From DAHUXD01 sp963805495 (GTDB lineage Bacteria > Acidobacteriota > Thermoanaerobaculia > UBA5066 > Gp7-AA6), in contig CAWDUQ010000001.1 in assembly GCA_963805495.1 (NCBI GenBank), forward strand, positions 1,310,602 through 1,374,601: a DNA stretch of 64,000 nt. The letters are read 5' to 3'. Position numbers and translations under genes: made by a program. Positions 46,420-55,342 of the stretch are shown here, piece by piece; the stretch's first letter is position 1; the number at the start of each line of letters is the position of its first letter. The notes below the pieces were generated by a model. It was not told where the DNA came from. It worked only from the letters and a program-made list of their open reading frames with translations, and made no database searches.

Positions 46420-47720
46420 GACGCGGGCCTCGCGACCGCGGCGATCGAGGCGGGGCGGGATGGCCCGAGGAGGAGCCGGGTTTCGCGCTGCGCGGCGGCG
46501 AGGGCCCCGGCCGGCGACTCCAGACCCGAGAGCGCCGCGCTCAGGTGTCGCTGGAGGATGTCGGAGGCCTGCGCGTAGCGAGGCACCGTCGGGCGAAGGA
46601 TCGCGCCGCGGTGCAGCCCGAGGAGGGTTTCGAGGAAGGGATCGGCCTCGAGCAGCACCGGGTCGCGATAGGCAGCGATCAGGGCGGGCGCGTAGCCGCT
46701 CCGGCGGCACAGCTCCCGCTGGCTCGCCGGCGCGACTGCGTGTCGGATGAATTCGACGGCGAGGTCGGGCCGCCGGCTGAATCGCGAGACGGCGAGGCCC
46801 CAGCCCCCGAGCGTGCCGCCGCCGTCCCGTCCGGGCGCGTGGACCATGGACCGCACTCCGATTCGGCCGGCGATCCGGGAAGCCGGGGCCTGCGCGAGCC
46901 GCCAGGCATATGGCCAGCTCCGGAGGAAGATCGCGCGGCCGTCCTGAAAGAGACGGCGGCTTTCCTCCTCCTTGTAGGTGGTCACGCCCGGGGGACTGAT
47001 CGGGTCCGGCCCCATCCGGCACGTTCGGAGAAAGTTCAGCGCGGCGCGCGCCGCAGGACGATCGAGCCCGACCTCGAGCGTCGCCGGGTCGATCCAGAAC
47101 CCGCCCTCGCCGTGCAGGACCTCGAGGTAGTTGCACACGAGGCCTTCGTACTGGGCTCCCTGCCAGACGTAGCCCCAGAGATCGGGCGGGGCCTGCAGAC
47201 GGCGGGCGATGCGGAGGAGATCCTCGAAGGTGTCCGGGGGCGCGAGCCCCGCCCGCTCCAGCAGGTCGCGGCGGTAGTAGAGAAGGCCCTCGTCCGTCCG
47301 GACAGGGATCCGATAGAGGCGGCCGCCGTAGCGCCCGGCGGCCAGATCCTCGGGGAGCAGGCCGCGGGTCTCCGCCTTGGGAAAGGCGTCGTCGAGCGGC
47401 GCGAGCCAGCCGGCCGCGGCGAACTTCGGCGTCCATGTGACGTCCATCGAGACCAGATCGAACGTGTCGTCGCCGGCCAGCAGCGCGGCCGTGTAGAGAT
47501 TCTCCCGGAGATCCGTGGCGTTGGGCCCCTCGACGAGGTCGACCCGCACGCCCGGATGCGCGTCCTCGAAGCTGCGCGCCACGGGCGCCCATGCGTCCCG
47601 CTCGCTCGCCGCGACGACCATCGCGAGCCGCGCCGGGCCGCCGGCCGGGCGGTCGCGCGGCGCACAGCCCGCCGCCGCGAGCTCCAGCACGAGCGTCGAT
47701 GCGGCTAGGAGTCGGCCCAC
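46416..47720 (-). CDS. ABC transporter extracellular solute-binding lipoprotein
   Basis: 434 residues from GTG 47720. Type II signal sequence with lipobox ending LELAAAGC, then a cluster B/family 1 binding-protein fold: AWAPVARSFEDAHPGVRVDLVE, the DLVSMDVTWTPKFAAAGWL segment and IPVRTDEGLLYYRRDLLERAG. Such proteins bind mono- or oligosaccharides. The ligand is not predictable. A longer form from TTG 47813 would overlap the upstream gene and lose the signal peptide at its N-terminus, so I reject it. It lies 43 bp after the MauG-like gene in the same direction. Confidence 0.9.
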   Translation of the reverse strand: MGRLLAASTLVLELAAAGCAPRDRPAGGPARLAMVVAASERDAWAPVARSFEDAHPGVRVDLVEGPNATDLRENLYTAALLAGDDTFDLVSMDVTWTPKFAAAGWLAPLDDAFPKAETRGLLPEDLAAGRYGGRLYRIPVRTDEGLLYYRRDLLERAGLAPPDTFEDLLRIARRLQAPPDLWGYVWQGAQYEGLVCNYLEVLHGEGGFWIDPATLEVGLDRPAARAALNFLRTCRMGPDPISPPGVTTYKEEESRRLFQDGRAIFLRSWPYAWRLAQAPASRIAGRIGVRSMVHAPGRDGGGTLGGWGLAVSRFSRRPDLAVEFIRHAVAPASQRELCRRSGYAPALIAAYRDPVLLEADPFLETLLGLHRGAILRPTVPRYAQASDILQRHLSAALSGLESPAGALAAAQRETRLLLGPSRPASIAAVARPAS

Positions 47721-47763
47721 CGGGTCGATCTTGACACGGCGCGTCGAGGCGCCCGGAACCCGC

Positions 47764-49017
47764 TCAAGGCTTCGAGCCGGGATTCCCGACACCCTCGCTC
47801 CGCACGTCGGCAACGAGCTCGGCGACGTTGTCGCCGGTCAGGCTCTCGAGGAAGGCCACGAGATCCAGAATCTGGCGTTCGTCGAGGCCGAGGGGCTGGA
47901 GCTTCGGGTCGAGGCCGGCGTGCGCGCGGCCGCCCGCGTCGTAGTACTCCACGACCTCGGCGAGCGTCGCGAGCGAGCCATCGTGCATGTAGGGCGCCGT
48001 GAGGGCGACGTTTCGGAGGATCGGCGTCTTGAACTTCCAGGCGTCCGAGGGCATCTCCGTGACGTCGGAGCGCCCGAGGTCGTCCGGCCTCGGGTCGCCG
48101 ACGCTGTCGAGCACGGACCGTTCCACATCCGTGAACACACCCGGCGAGAGCTCGATGCGGACCGGGTCGCGCCGGCGCCGGTCCCGCGCGCTGCGCCAGC
48201 CGATGCCCGTGTCGTGGAACTGGTGGTCCGTGAACAGGGCGTTCCGGTCGCCGATGCGATGGCATCCGGAGCAGCCGGCGTCTCCCGAGAACAGCGCCAG
48301 TCCGCGCCGGGCCGCGTCGCCGAGGGCGTCCGGCGAGCCCCCGTAGGAGAAGCGGTCGAACGGCGAGTTGCCGGAGACGAGGCTGCGCACGTAGGTGGCC
48401 AGCGCCTGTCCGATCCGTTCGACCGTGGCCGGGCCGGCGAAGGCCGCCTCGAAGCCGGCATCGTAGTCTCCGAGCGATCGCACCCGGGCGACCATCGCGC
48501 CGAGCGACGGAGAAGCCATCTCCTCGGAGTTGAGAAACACGTCGAAGGGCTGGAGGTCGAGCGAGGGCTCGCGGCCGTCGAGGAAGAAGGGAGCGGCGTA
48601 GGCGGCGTTGAAGAGTCCGGGAGCGTTGCGGAGCAGGCTCCGGCCGGCGTGACCGACGGCGGTCTGGAGCTCGTTGGCGGTGAATCCCTGCTCGGGAACG
48701 TGGCACATGGCGCAGGACATGGTGCCGCTGCGCGAGAGGCGGCGGTCGAGGAAGAGCCGGCGCCCGAGCCGGATCTTCTCCACGGTCGGCGGATTCGTGT
48801 CCGGAACGGGAACGGCGGGAAGGCCCAGGGGAGGCTGGAGGACGCGGGCGAGCGCCCGGCGGTCACGATCGGCGGAGGCCGGGGCGGGCCCCGGGGCGTG
48901 CCCCGGGGCGGGTGAGAGACCGGCGGAGGCGGAGAGGAGGAGCGCCGCCGCGCAGACGATCCCGGCGGCGCCCGGCCGCGGCCGGAGGGGTGACGGCGTC
49001 CGAGCGTCGGCTCTCAA
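47764..49017 (-). CDS. MauG/di-haem cytochrome c peroxidase-family protein
   Basis: 417 residues. Signal sequence (AAGIVCAAALLLSASAG), then two c-haem sites: CAMCH near 101 and CSGCH near 249, in the contexts GTMSCAMCHVPEQGF and LFSGDAGCSGCHRIGD. The C-terminal TPILRNVALTAPYMHDGS is the family signature. Members are peroxidases or cofactor-maturation enzymes like MauG. In known methanethiol oxidase operons a MauG homologue accompanies mtoX and is thought to mature it (recalled literature). TTG start at 49017 overlaps the SCO stop (TTGA). Confidence 0.92.
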   Translation of the reverse strand: MRADARTPSPLRPRPGAAGIVCAAALLLSASAGLSPAPGHAPGPAPASADRDRRALARVLQPPLGLPAVPVPDTNPPTVEKIRLGRRLFLDRRLSRSGTMSCAMCHVPEQGFTANELQTAVGHAGRSLLRNAPGLFNAAYAAPFFLDGREPSLDLQPFDVFLNSEEMASPSLGAMVARVRSLGDYDAGFEAAFAGPATVERIGQALATYVRSLVSGNSPFDRFSYGGSPDALGDAARRGLALFSGDAGCSGCHRIGDRNALFTDHQFHDTGIGWRSARDRRRRDPVRIELSPGVFTDVERSVLDSVGDPRPDDLGRSDVTEMPSDAWKFKTPILRNVALTAPYMHDGSLATLAEVVEYYDAGGRAHAGLDPKLQPLGLDERQILDLVAFLESLTGDNVAELVADVRSEGVGNPGSKP

Positions 49018-49772
49018 CCGCCGGCGTCCTCCATGAGAAGGGTCCGCACATCGTTGATCACGATCACCGGATGCAGGTACGAGGAGCTGTAGATCTGCCG
49101 CACGCGTCCCTCGCGGTCGATCAGGAAGGCCTTCAGCACGTGCGAGAAATCTCCCGTCCACCGGCCGGTCGCGTCGCGCTCCGGAACGATGGACTGCCCG
49201 TAGCCTTCCAGGATCGGGTCCAGCTGGGCGGCCGAGGGAGTCGTGAGAAACACCCAGTCGCCGGCCGGGCCGGCGTGCGCTCCGAGGCTTCCGGCATATT
49301 TCTCCATGACGGCGGGCGTGTCGCGCTCGGGATCGAAGCTGATGGTCACCAGTCGCAGGGCTCGGGCGAGCTCCGGGTCCTTTCCCATTTCCCCACGGAC
49401 CATCTGGAGAACCCCGGTGGCCAGGGGGCACCCGCGTGGCAGCGAGCACCGTGTGTAAACGAAGCTCAGGAGCACGTAGCGGTCACCCATGAACTCGTGG
49501 AGCTGCCGGCGGCGGTTCTCCTCGTCGAGGACCGTCCCGTCGGACGCGGGGCCGATCGGCGGCAGGCGATATGTGCCGGGCTCCGGAGGGACGTACTCCA
49601 GACCCGGCGGCGGCGCCGCCGGCGCCGCCTGGCCCTCAGCCGCGGCCGGCTTCCCCGGAGGCGCCTTCGAGCATTGGACCGCCAGCAGAAGGAACGCGGC
49701 GAGGGCGTTCGCGCGCCGGAGAGCGATTCGCGCGCCCTCGCCGGTCCCGGTGTCGGGGTCCGGACGCCTCAA
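49014..49772 (-). CDS. SCO1/SenC-family copper chaperone
   Basis: 252 residues from TTG 49772. Hydrophobic N-terminal segment (ALAAFLLLAVQC; a lipobox is possible but the -1 residue is atypical), then a thioredoxin-like SCO domain: YVLLSFVYTRCSLPRGCPLA with two cysteines spaced by five rather than the common three residues, VTISFDPERDTP, and the ligand His in DFSHVLKAFLID. It should deliver copper to an extracytoplasmic enzyme, here most likely the adjacent methanethiol oxidase. Starts one base after the mtoX stop codon. Confidence 0.9.
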   Translation of the reverse strand: MRRPDPDTGTGEGARIALRRANALAAFLLLAVQCSKAPPGKPAAAEGQAAPAAPPPGLEYVPPEPGTYRLPPIGPASDGTVLDEENRRRQLHEFMGDRYVLLSFVYTRCSLPRGCPLATGVLQMVRGEMGKDPELARALRLVTISFDPERDTPAVMEKYAGSLGAHAGPAGDWVFLTTPSAAQLDPILEGYGQSIVPERDATGRWTGDFSHVLKAFLIDREGRVRQIYSSSYLHPVIVINDVRTLLMEDAGG

Positions 49773-49773
49773 C

Positions 49774-51129
49774 TCAATACGTGCCGCTTGCGGCCGCCGG
49801 CTTCGGGCTCTTGTCGTAGAGCGCATAGGCCCCGAAGCGCATGATGTGCGGCCGTCCCAGTTCCTCGGCGTAGAAGTCCACCGAGAAATCCGGGACGAGC
49901 TTCTGCCCGTTCCACGTGTACGCCTTCAGGAACTGCTGGTCCGCTTCGCCCTTCTTGTCCCAGTTGGCGAGCAACGAGGACGTGAAGTACACGCGCTTGC
50001 CGTCCCAGCTCTGCGAAACCATGTTGACCTGCGGTCCGATCGTCTCTTCGTACACCTGGCGCGGGTGGTAGGGGTCGCTGATGTCGAAGAGGCGGGCCTT
50101 GGCGTCCATGAAGGTCGTGATCCACATCGTCTTGTCGTCGATGCCGATGCTCAGGTCGACGGGCAGCGGGATCTTCGCCGGATCTCCGATGTCCGCGACC
50201 GCCGTCGCCTGCCAACCGCCCTTCTCGTCCGGGTGGATCAGCCACAGCTTCGAGGTCAGGGCCGCCGCCGTGAAGGCGTAGTCGTGCTCGGGCTGGAGGG
50301 CGAAGCGGATCTCGAGGGGCGCGCCCGGAATTTCGAGGACCTGCTTCGGCTTGCGTGCGTGGAGGTCCCAGACGGTCACGGTCTGGCCGAACTGCTTCAT
50401 GGCCTCCTTGTCCGCCAGCATCTTGCCGAAATCCATCATGTAGTTGGACCAGCCCGTGAAGGACGACGACAGCATCACGTTGCGGCGCGGAAGGGCGCGA
50501 ACGTCGTAGCCGAAGCCGTCGGCGACCTTCTCGACGCTTGCTCCCTCGGGCTTCGCGGACGTCGGGACCCAGTGGGTGGCGATGTAGTCGCCCTTGTTGC
50601 TGTACTCGACGAGCGCCGTGCGTCCGCCGTGATCCTTGTCGTTGGAGAGCGCGGCGACGAGCATGCGCCCCGGCAGCGCGTAGTGACCGTGCGGTCCGAC
50701 CGCACCACCGGATTTCGCGGTGAAATCGGTGATCGTTTTGGTCAGGCGCGGCCTGGCCGGGTCCGTGTGGATGTCGAAGATGAAAATCTTGCTCGTGTCG
50801 AGCCCGCCGCCCCAGAAGTAGTTCCGGTCGTCCGTCAGTCCGCCGTGGTGCGCCTCGTTGCGGCCGCCGACCGACTCCGAGTGGATGGCCTTCCCGCGGG
50901 TCTTCGAGCCGGGACGCACGTCGATCGTGACGAGCTTGTCCGACCCGTCTCCGACTCCGGGCTTGCCGAGAGTCCAGACGTAGACGAAATCCTCCTGCCC
51001 CGTGATCTTCGCCATGTACGGCGACTGGCAGGTCTCGTCGGCGCGCGCCGTTCCGGCGAGTGCGAGCCCCAGGACGGCGAGGGCGATGCCGAGCCTCTGG
51101 ATCCTTCGCCGAAAAATGGTGTCACTCAT
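49774..51129 (-). CDS. mtoX: Methanethiol oxidase (selenium-binding protein 56 family)
   Basis: 451 residues with an N-terminal export signal (RLGIALAVLGLALAGTARAD), which marks the periplasmic bacterial MtoX form. Conserved segments: NEAHHGGLTDDRNYFWGGG, VGPHGHYALPGRMLVAALSN, GFGYDVRALPRRNVMLSSSF and MWITTFMDAKARLFDISDP, i.e. the histidine-rich beta-propeller core. MtoX oxidises methanethiol to formaldehyde, sulfide and peroxide and uses copper. The gene order mtoX-SCO-MauG is the one described for methylotroph and other bacterial mtoX loci (recalled). Strong AAGGAGG ribosome site before ATG 51129. Likely first gene of a long operon. Confidence 0.93.
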   Translation of the reverse strand: MSDTIFRRRIQRLGIALAVLGLALAGTARADETCQSPYMAKITGQEDFVYVWTLGKPGVGDGSDKLVTIDVRPGSKTRGKAIHSESVGGRNEAHHGGLTDDRNYFWGGGLDTSKIFIFDIHTDPARPRLTKTITDFTAKSGGAVGPHGHYALPGRMLVAALSNDKDHGGRTALVEYSNKGDYIATHWVPTSAKPEGASVEKVADGFGYDVRALPRRNVMLSSSFTGWSNYMMDFGKMLADKEAMKQFGQTVTVWDLHARKPKQVLEIPGAPLEIRFALQPEHDYAFTAAALTSKLWLIHPDEKGGWQATAVADIGDPAKIPLPVDLSIGIDDKTMWITTFMDAKARLFDISDPYHPRQVYEETIGPQVNMVSQSWDGKRVYFTSSLLANWDKKGEADQQFLKAYTWNGQKLVPDFSVDFYAEELGRPHIMRFGAYALYDKSPKPAAASGTY

Positions 51130-51401
51130 GTCCTTCGTCCTCCTTGTCTCGCCCCGACGGGTGAGGGGTGTACCGATCCCAAACCGATCTTGAGGTGCGA
51201 TCTTGGAAAATCATCGCGTCATTCTTCGGGTCGCGAGTGCGACGAAGAAACTCGGATTTGCCGCAGGAGTATCACAGGCCCGGCGGACCTTCAACGCCGA
51301 AGGGCGGATTCTCTGGCCGGCAGCCCGGGTCGGCAGTACGATCTTGAAGCCGGGAGGGGCGGCGGTCGCGCGGCTCCGGCCGGCGACCAGGAGGTCCCCG
51401 C

Positions 51402-52490
51402 GTGTACCCGTTCGTCCGACTGCTCGTTCTGCTGGTCCTCGTCCCGTCGGTCGGGCACGCCGCTGCGCAACATCCGGTGGAGCCTCCGCCCTCGGATCGC
51501 GGGGCCAGCACGTCCGCGCCGGCCGGCGCCGCGCTCCCCCCGGAGGCCCGGCAGTTCGATTTCTGGACTGGCACGTGGGACGTCAGCCTTCGGATTCGGC
51601 AGGAGGACGGCTCCTGGCCGGAGAAGGTCCGGGCGACGGCTCGGATCTATCCGGTGTTGGGGGGCAAGGCCGTCATGGAGCTCTGGGACGGGCCGCCGAT
51701 CGTGGGGTTTTCGCTGAGGTATTTCGACGTCGGGCTCGGAAAGTGGGTCCTGTGGCTCAACTGGCCGCGGGCCGAGCGGTCCGACAGCGCCCGTTTCGAG
51801 GGAAGCTTCGATCACGGCCGCTTCGAGTTCTTCGCCACACAGCACGAGGCCGACGGAACTGATCTCCTGATTCGGTACACGTTCAGCGACGTTGCCCCCG
51901 ACCGGCTTCGCTGGGATGACGGCTATTCGAAGGACGGCGGCAAGACCTGGTCCAGCAACTGGATCATGCACTTCACGCGCACGGGAAAAGAACCGGCGCT
52001 GCCGGAGGCGGGCGGGGCTGCGCCAACCGGGCACGACGGGGACCGATGCCGCCAGCCGTCGTTTCGCCGGTTCGACCCGCTCGTCGGCAGGCGGGAAGGC
52101 TGGGCCGAGCGGCGTGGAGAAGACGCGACCCCGAAGCGGCAAAGGGCCGTCCTGACCGGCTATTCGGTTCTGGATGGCTGCGCAGTGCTGTCGTTCCTGC
52201 GGCTCGAGGACGGATACGAGAGCCTGCAGTTGCACACGTGGAACACGTCCCGTTCGGTGTTCGAGGAAGGGGTGCTCGAACGCAACCCGGCGAGCTCGCT
52301 TTGGATTCTCCGGGGAACGGGGCACGGTGACGTCCTCCGCCTGGCCGAAGGCGGGACCGACGGCACGACCCGGCGTTGGACGCTCGGAGTCTCGGGAATC
52401 GCGATGGAACAGCGCAGCGGAGGCGCCGCCGACTCGACACCGCCTTCGCTGAAGGTGACGTTTCCCTCTTCCGCCCCCGGTCCGCGCTAA
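51402..52490 (+). CDS. Secreted DUF1579-like protein
   Basis: 362 residues from GTG 51402 (AGGAGG upstream). Signal peptide VRLLVLLVLVPSVGHAAAQ, then ARQFDFWTGTWDVSLRI, the opening motif of DUF1579/nitrobindin-like beta-barrel proteins, with LGGKAVMELWDG and GLGKWVLWLNW following. A second, weaker repeat of this pattern begins around residue 225 (FRRFDPLVGRREGWAER), so the protein may hold two barrels. Function unknown. It stands alone between two minus-strand clusters and overlaps the treY end by 4 bp. Confidence 0.72.
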   Translation: MYPFVRLLVLLVLVPSVGHAAAQHPVEPPPSDRGASTSAPAGAALPPEARQFDFWTGTWDVSLRIRQEDGSWPEKVRATARIYPVLGGKAVMELWDGPPIVGFSLRYFDVGLGKWVLWLNWPRAERSDSARFEGSFDHGRFEFFATQHEADGTDLLIRYTFSDVAPDRLRWDDGYSKDGGKTWSSNWIMHFTRTGKEPALPEAGGAAPTGHDGDRCRQPSFRRFDPLVGRREGWAERRGEDATPKRQRAVLTGYSVLDGCAVLSFLRLEDGYESLQLHTWNTSRSVFEEGVLERNPASSLWILRGTGHGDVLRLAEGGTDGTTRRWTLGVSGIAMEQRSGGAADSTPPSLKVTFPSSAPGPR

Positions 52491-55342
52491 GAGCCGGCGG
52501 CCTTCCGGCGGTTCGGACGCGCGGCCGGCGGGGCCGAAACCAACAGGCTCACCGGAAATTTTCGGAGGAGGGAGTCGGTCGAAAAGCTGCCGTCCTCGGC
52601 CGATCGGGTTTCCCCCGTGAACGCGTCCGTCCAGGTCCGGGGCGCGCCCGGAGGGAGGGCGAGCGACGCGTCGCCGAGCGACAGGCCTCCGAGCGAAGAC
52701 CCGTCCGACGGCAGCGAGGCCGAGCGCAGGGGAGCCGCGACAAGGATCCAATCGTCGCCCCGGTTGCGAGCGAAGGCGACGACGCGCGAGGCGTCCGGTC
52801 CCCGGGCACCGACCGGCACGTACCGGCCGCGGGCGAAGAGCTTCGGGAGGGAGGCGCGGACCCGGAGCGCGCGGGAGGTGAGGAAGATCTTGATCCGCCC
52901 GTCGGTCCAGTGTCGGCGAAGGTCCTCCAGCAGGGCGGCAAGGTCGTGCGCCGGGCGAGCGTCGAGCTCGGCGAGGGCGGCCGCCCGCCGGCCGAAATCT
53001 ACGGGCCGGCGATTGTCGGGATCCACGAGCGAGAGGTCCCATGCCTCCGTCCCCTGGTAGAAGTCGGGGACGCCGGGAGCCGTGATCTTCAGCAGAGTCT
53101 GCGCCAGGGAGCGAACGGCGCCCGCCGCCGCGACGGGTCCGCGAAACTGGTGGAAATCCGCGAGGAACCGGTTCTCCGGCGAGTCTTCCAGGATCCGGTC
53201 GGCGAAGTCGAGCACGGCCGCCTCGTACGCCGCGTCCGGATCGTTCCAGTTCGAATGGAGCTTGCCCTCTCGCAGGCTCTTGACGATGACGCCACGCAGG
53301 CGCTTCCGGAACTCGGCCACCTGGTCGTCGGAAAACGGCCACGCCCCGAGAAGCGTCTGGTAGAGGAGGATTTCCTCCGACGCATCCGGGACGGCCTGCT
53401 CCCGCATGCGGCCGCGGTGGGGCGCGTTCCATTCCATCCAGTGGTCGAGGTGCCGCTCCCACTCCGGGGCCATTTCCGTCAGGGCGGTGAGGCGGGCGCG
53501 AACATCCTCGCTGCGCTTGGTGTCGTGCGTGGACGTGGCGTTCAAGGCGTGGGGCCAGATTCGCTGGCGCTCCTCCATCCGGGCGTGGAACCGATCGACC
53601 GACACCGCCTCGCCGTCGCTTCCGACCTCGTTGACCGCCAACAGGGAGTTGAGACGGTAGAAAGCCGTGTCCTCCACGCCCTTGGCCATCGCCGGTCCGG
53701 TGAACTGCTGCCAGCGCAGGAGGAAGGCCAGCCAGGCCCGGCGCCGTTCGGCCGGAAGCGCGTCGGGAAACTCGAGTCGGAGGATCCGCTCCAGCACATC
53801 GACGGCGGCTGAGGATGCCGCCCCGCTTCGGCGGGCGGCGGTGAGCGCGGAGTCGATGGCGTCCCGGTCGCGCGGCTGGACTTCGAGGTCGCAAACGTAG
53901 GTCCGATACACCGGTAGTCCCGCCGTCACTTCCACGAGGGCGCCCTCGAGCTCGCTCGGGTCGAGCTCCCCGGCCTCGGTCGCTTCCCGCGCAATCGGCT
54001 CGAGCTCCCGGGCCAGCGAGCGCGCCTCCGGCGCGAGACGCATCCGAATGATGCGGCGTTTCTCCTCGAAAGCGGCCTCGTGGATCCGGCGCGCGTCCCC
54101 GGTCCGGCGGGCGAAGTCCCGGCGAAGGGATTCCAGGCCCGCGGGATCGAGAAAGAGCCCCTGGACGTCGCACAGGAAGTCGTAGCCCGTGGTGCCGCAG
54201 ACGGGCCACTCGGGAGGCAGCGGTTCCGGCCCTTCCAGGATCTTTTCCACGACGACGAAGAAGGGCCCGGGCCGGCCTGCGGACGCGGCGAGGCGGCTCT
54301 GCAGGCGCGCCAGATACTCACCGGGATCGAGCAGGCCGTCGATGTGATCGACGCGCAGGCCGGCGACTTTTCCTTCGCCCGCGAGCCGCAGCGTAAGGGC
54401 GTGGGTGGCCTCGAAAACGTCGGGATCCTCGACCCGAACGCCGATCAGGTCGGAGATGTTGAAGAACCGGCGGTAGTTCAGGAGTCGGGCGGCCTCCCGC
54501 CAGAAGGCGAGGCGGTAGGCCTGCTGCTCGAGCAGGCCGGCCAGGAGGGCCGGATCCCTGGCCGTGTCGTTGAACTCCATGATGTTCTCGTCGACGAACT
54601 CGCGCAGGGTCGCGCGGGAACGGTACAGATCGATCAGGCGCCGCTTGACCGCCTCGCGCCGCCCGCCCGTGGGCTCGGCGCCGTCGGCGGGGCGTTCGGA
54701 ATACGGCGGCAGCGCCCCGACCCGGTCGAGAAGGAGGCGAAACTCCCGGCGCAGCGGGTCCTCCGCGTCCAGGGCCTCCTCCAGCCGGTCGCTGCGGTGG
54801 AGGAGAAGGTCGCCATAGGTGGCGGGATCGAGCGGAATGACCCGGTCGTAGTAGCGCACGACGAGACCCGAGTCGGCGACCTCGAGAGAGAGGCGCCCGG
54901 CTGCGATCGCCTCCGACAGAGGCTCTCCCAGGATCGGCAGCAGCGTGCGTTCGTCCTCGCTCCAGTCGACGTCGAAGAAGCCGGCGAACGGGGAGCGCCC
55001 GCCTTTCTCGAGGACGTCCCGGAACCAGGGATTGGCGGCGGTGGCGGCCATGTGGTTGGGCACGATGTCCAACAGCAGGCCCATGCCGCGGGCGGAGAGC
55101 GCACGCCACATGGAATCGAAGTCTCCCGCGGCACCCAGTCGCGGATCGAGCGTTCTCGGGTCGACGACGTCGTATCCGTGCGTGCTCTCGGGCCGGGCCC
55201 GGAAGAGGGGGGACGCATAGAGATCGGTGACTCCGAGGGCCGCGAGATAGGGCACCAGGTCCGCCGCACGGGCAAATCCGAAGTCGCGCCGGAACTGGAT
55301 GCGGTACGTGGCTCCCGGGACGCGCTCGGGCTCGACGCTCAT
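52487..55342 (-). CDS. treY: Malto-oligosyltrehalose synthase (GH13)
   Basis: 951 residues. N-terminal ATYRIQFRRDFGFARAADL and LYASPLFRARPESTHGYDV are diagnostic for TreY. GH13 regions are visible: GLLLDIVPNHMAA, GLRVDHIDGLLDPGEYL (nucleophile Asp), VEKILEGPEPLP (acid/base Glu) and the late ITAPGVPDFYQGTE. It converts the reducing end of maltodextrin to a trehalosyl unit, the first step of the TreY-TreZ route. The ATG overlaps the stop of the GH57 gene (ATGA). The open frame continues upstream as a shadow. Confidence 0.95.
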   Translation of the reverse strand: MSVEPERVPGATYRIQFRRDFGFARAADLVPYLAALGVTDLYASPLFRARPESTHGYDVVDPRTLDPRLGAAGDFDSMWRALSARGMGLLLDIVPNHMAATAANPWFRDVLEKGGRSPFAGFFDVDWSEDERTLLPILGEPLSEAIAAGRLSLEVADSGLVVRYYDRVIPLDPATYGDLLLHRSDRLEEALDAEDPLRREFRLLLDRVGALPPYSERPADGAEPTGGRREAVKRRLIDLYRSRATLREFVDENIMEFNDTARDPALLAGLLEQQAYRLAFWREAARLLNYRRFFNISDLIGVRVEDPDVFEATHALTLRLAGEGKVAGLRVDHIDGLLDPGEYLARLQSRLAASAGRPGPFFVVVEKILEGPEPLPPEWPVCGTTGYDFLCDVQGLFLDPAGLESLRRDFARRTGDARRIHEAAFEEKRRIIRMRLAPEARSLARELEPIAREATEAGELDPSELEGALVEVTAGLPVYRTYVCDLEVQPRDRDAIDSALTAARRSGAASSAAVDVLERILRLEFPDALPAERRRAWLAFLLRWQQFTGPAMAKGVEDTAFYRLNSLLAVNEVGSDGEAVSVDRFHARMEERQRIWPHALNATSTHDTKRSEDVRARLTALTEMAPEWERHLDHWMEWNAPHRGRMREQAVPDASEEILLYQTLLGAWPFSDDQVAEFRKRLRGVIVKSLREGKLHSNWNDPDAAYEAAVLDFADRILEDSPENRFLADFHQFRGPVAAAGAVRSLAQTLLKITAPGVPDFYQGTEAWDLSLVDPDNRRPVDFGRRAAALAELDARPAHDLAALLEDLRRHWTDGRIKIFLTSRALRVRASLPKLFARGRYVPVGARGPDASRVVAFARNRGDDWILVAAPLRSASLPSDGSSLGGLSLGDASLALPPGAPRTWTDAFTGETRSAEDGSFSTDSLLRKFPVSLLVSAPPAARPNRRKAAGS

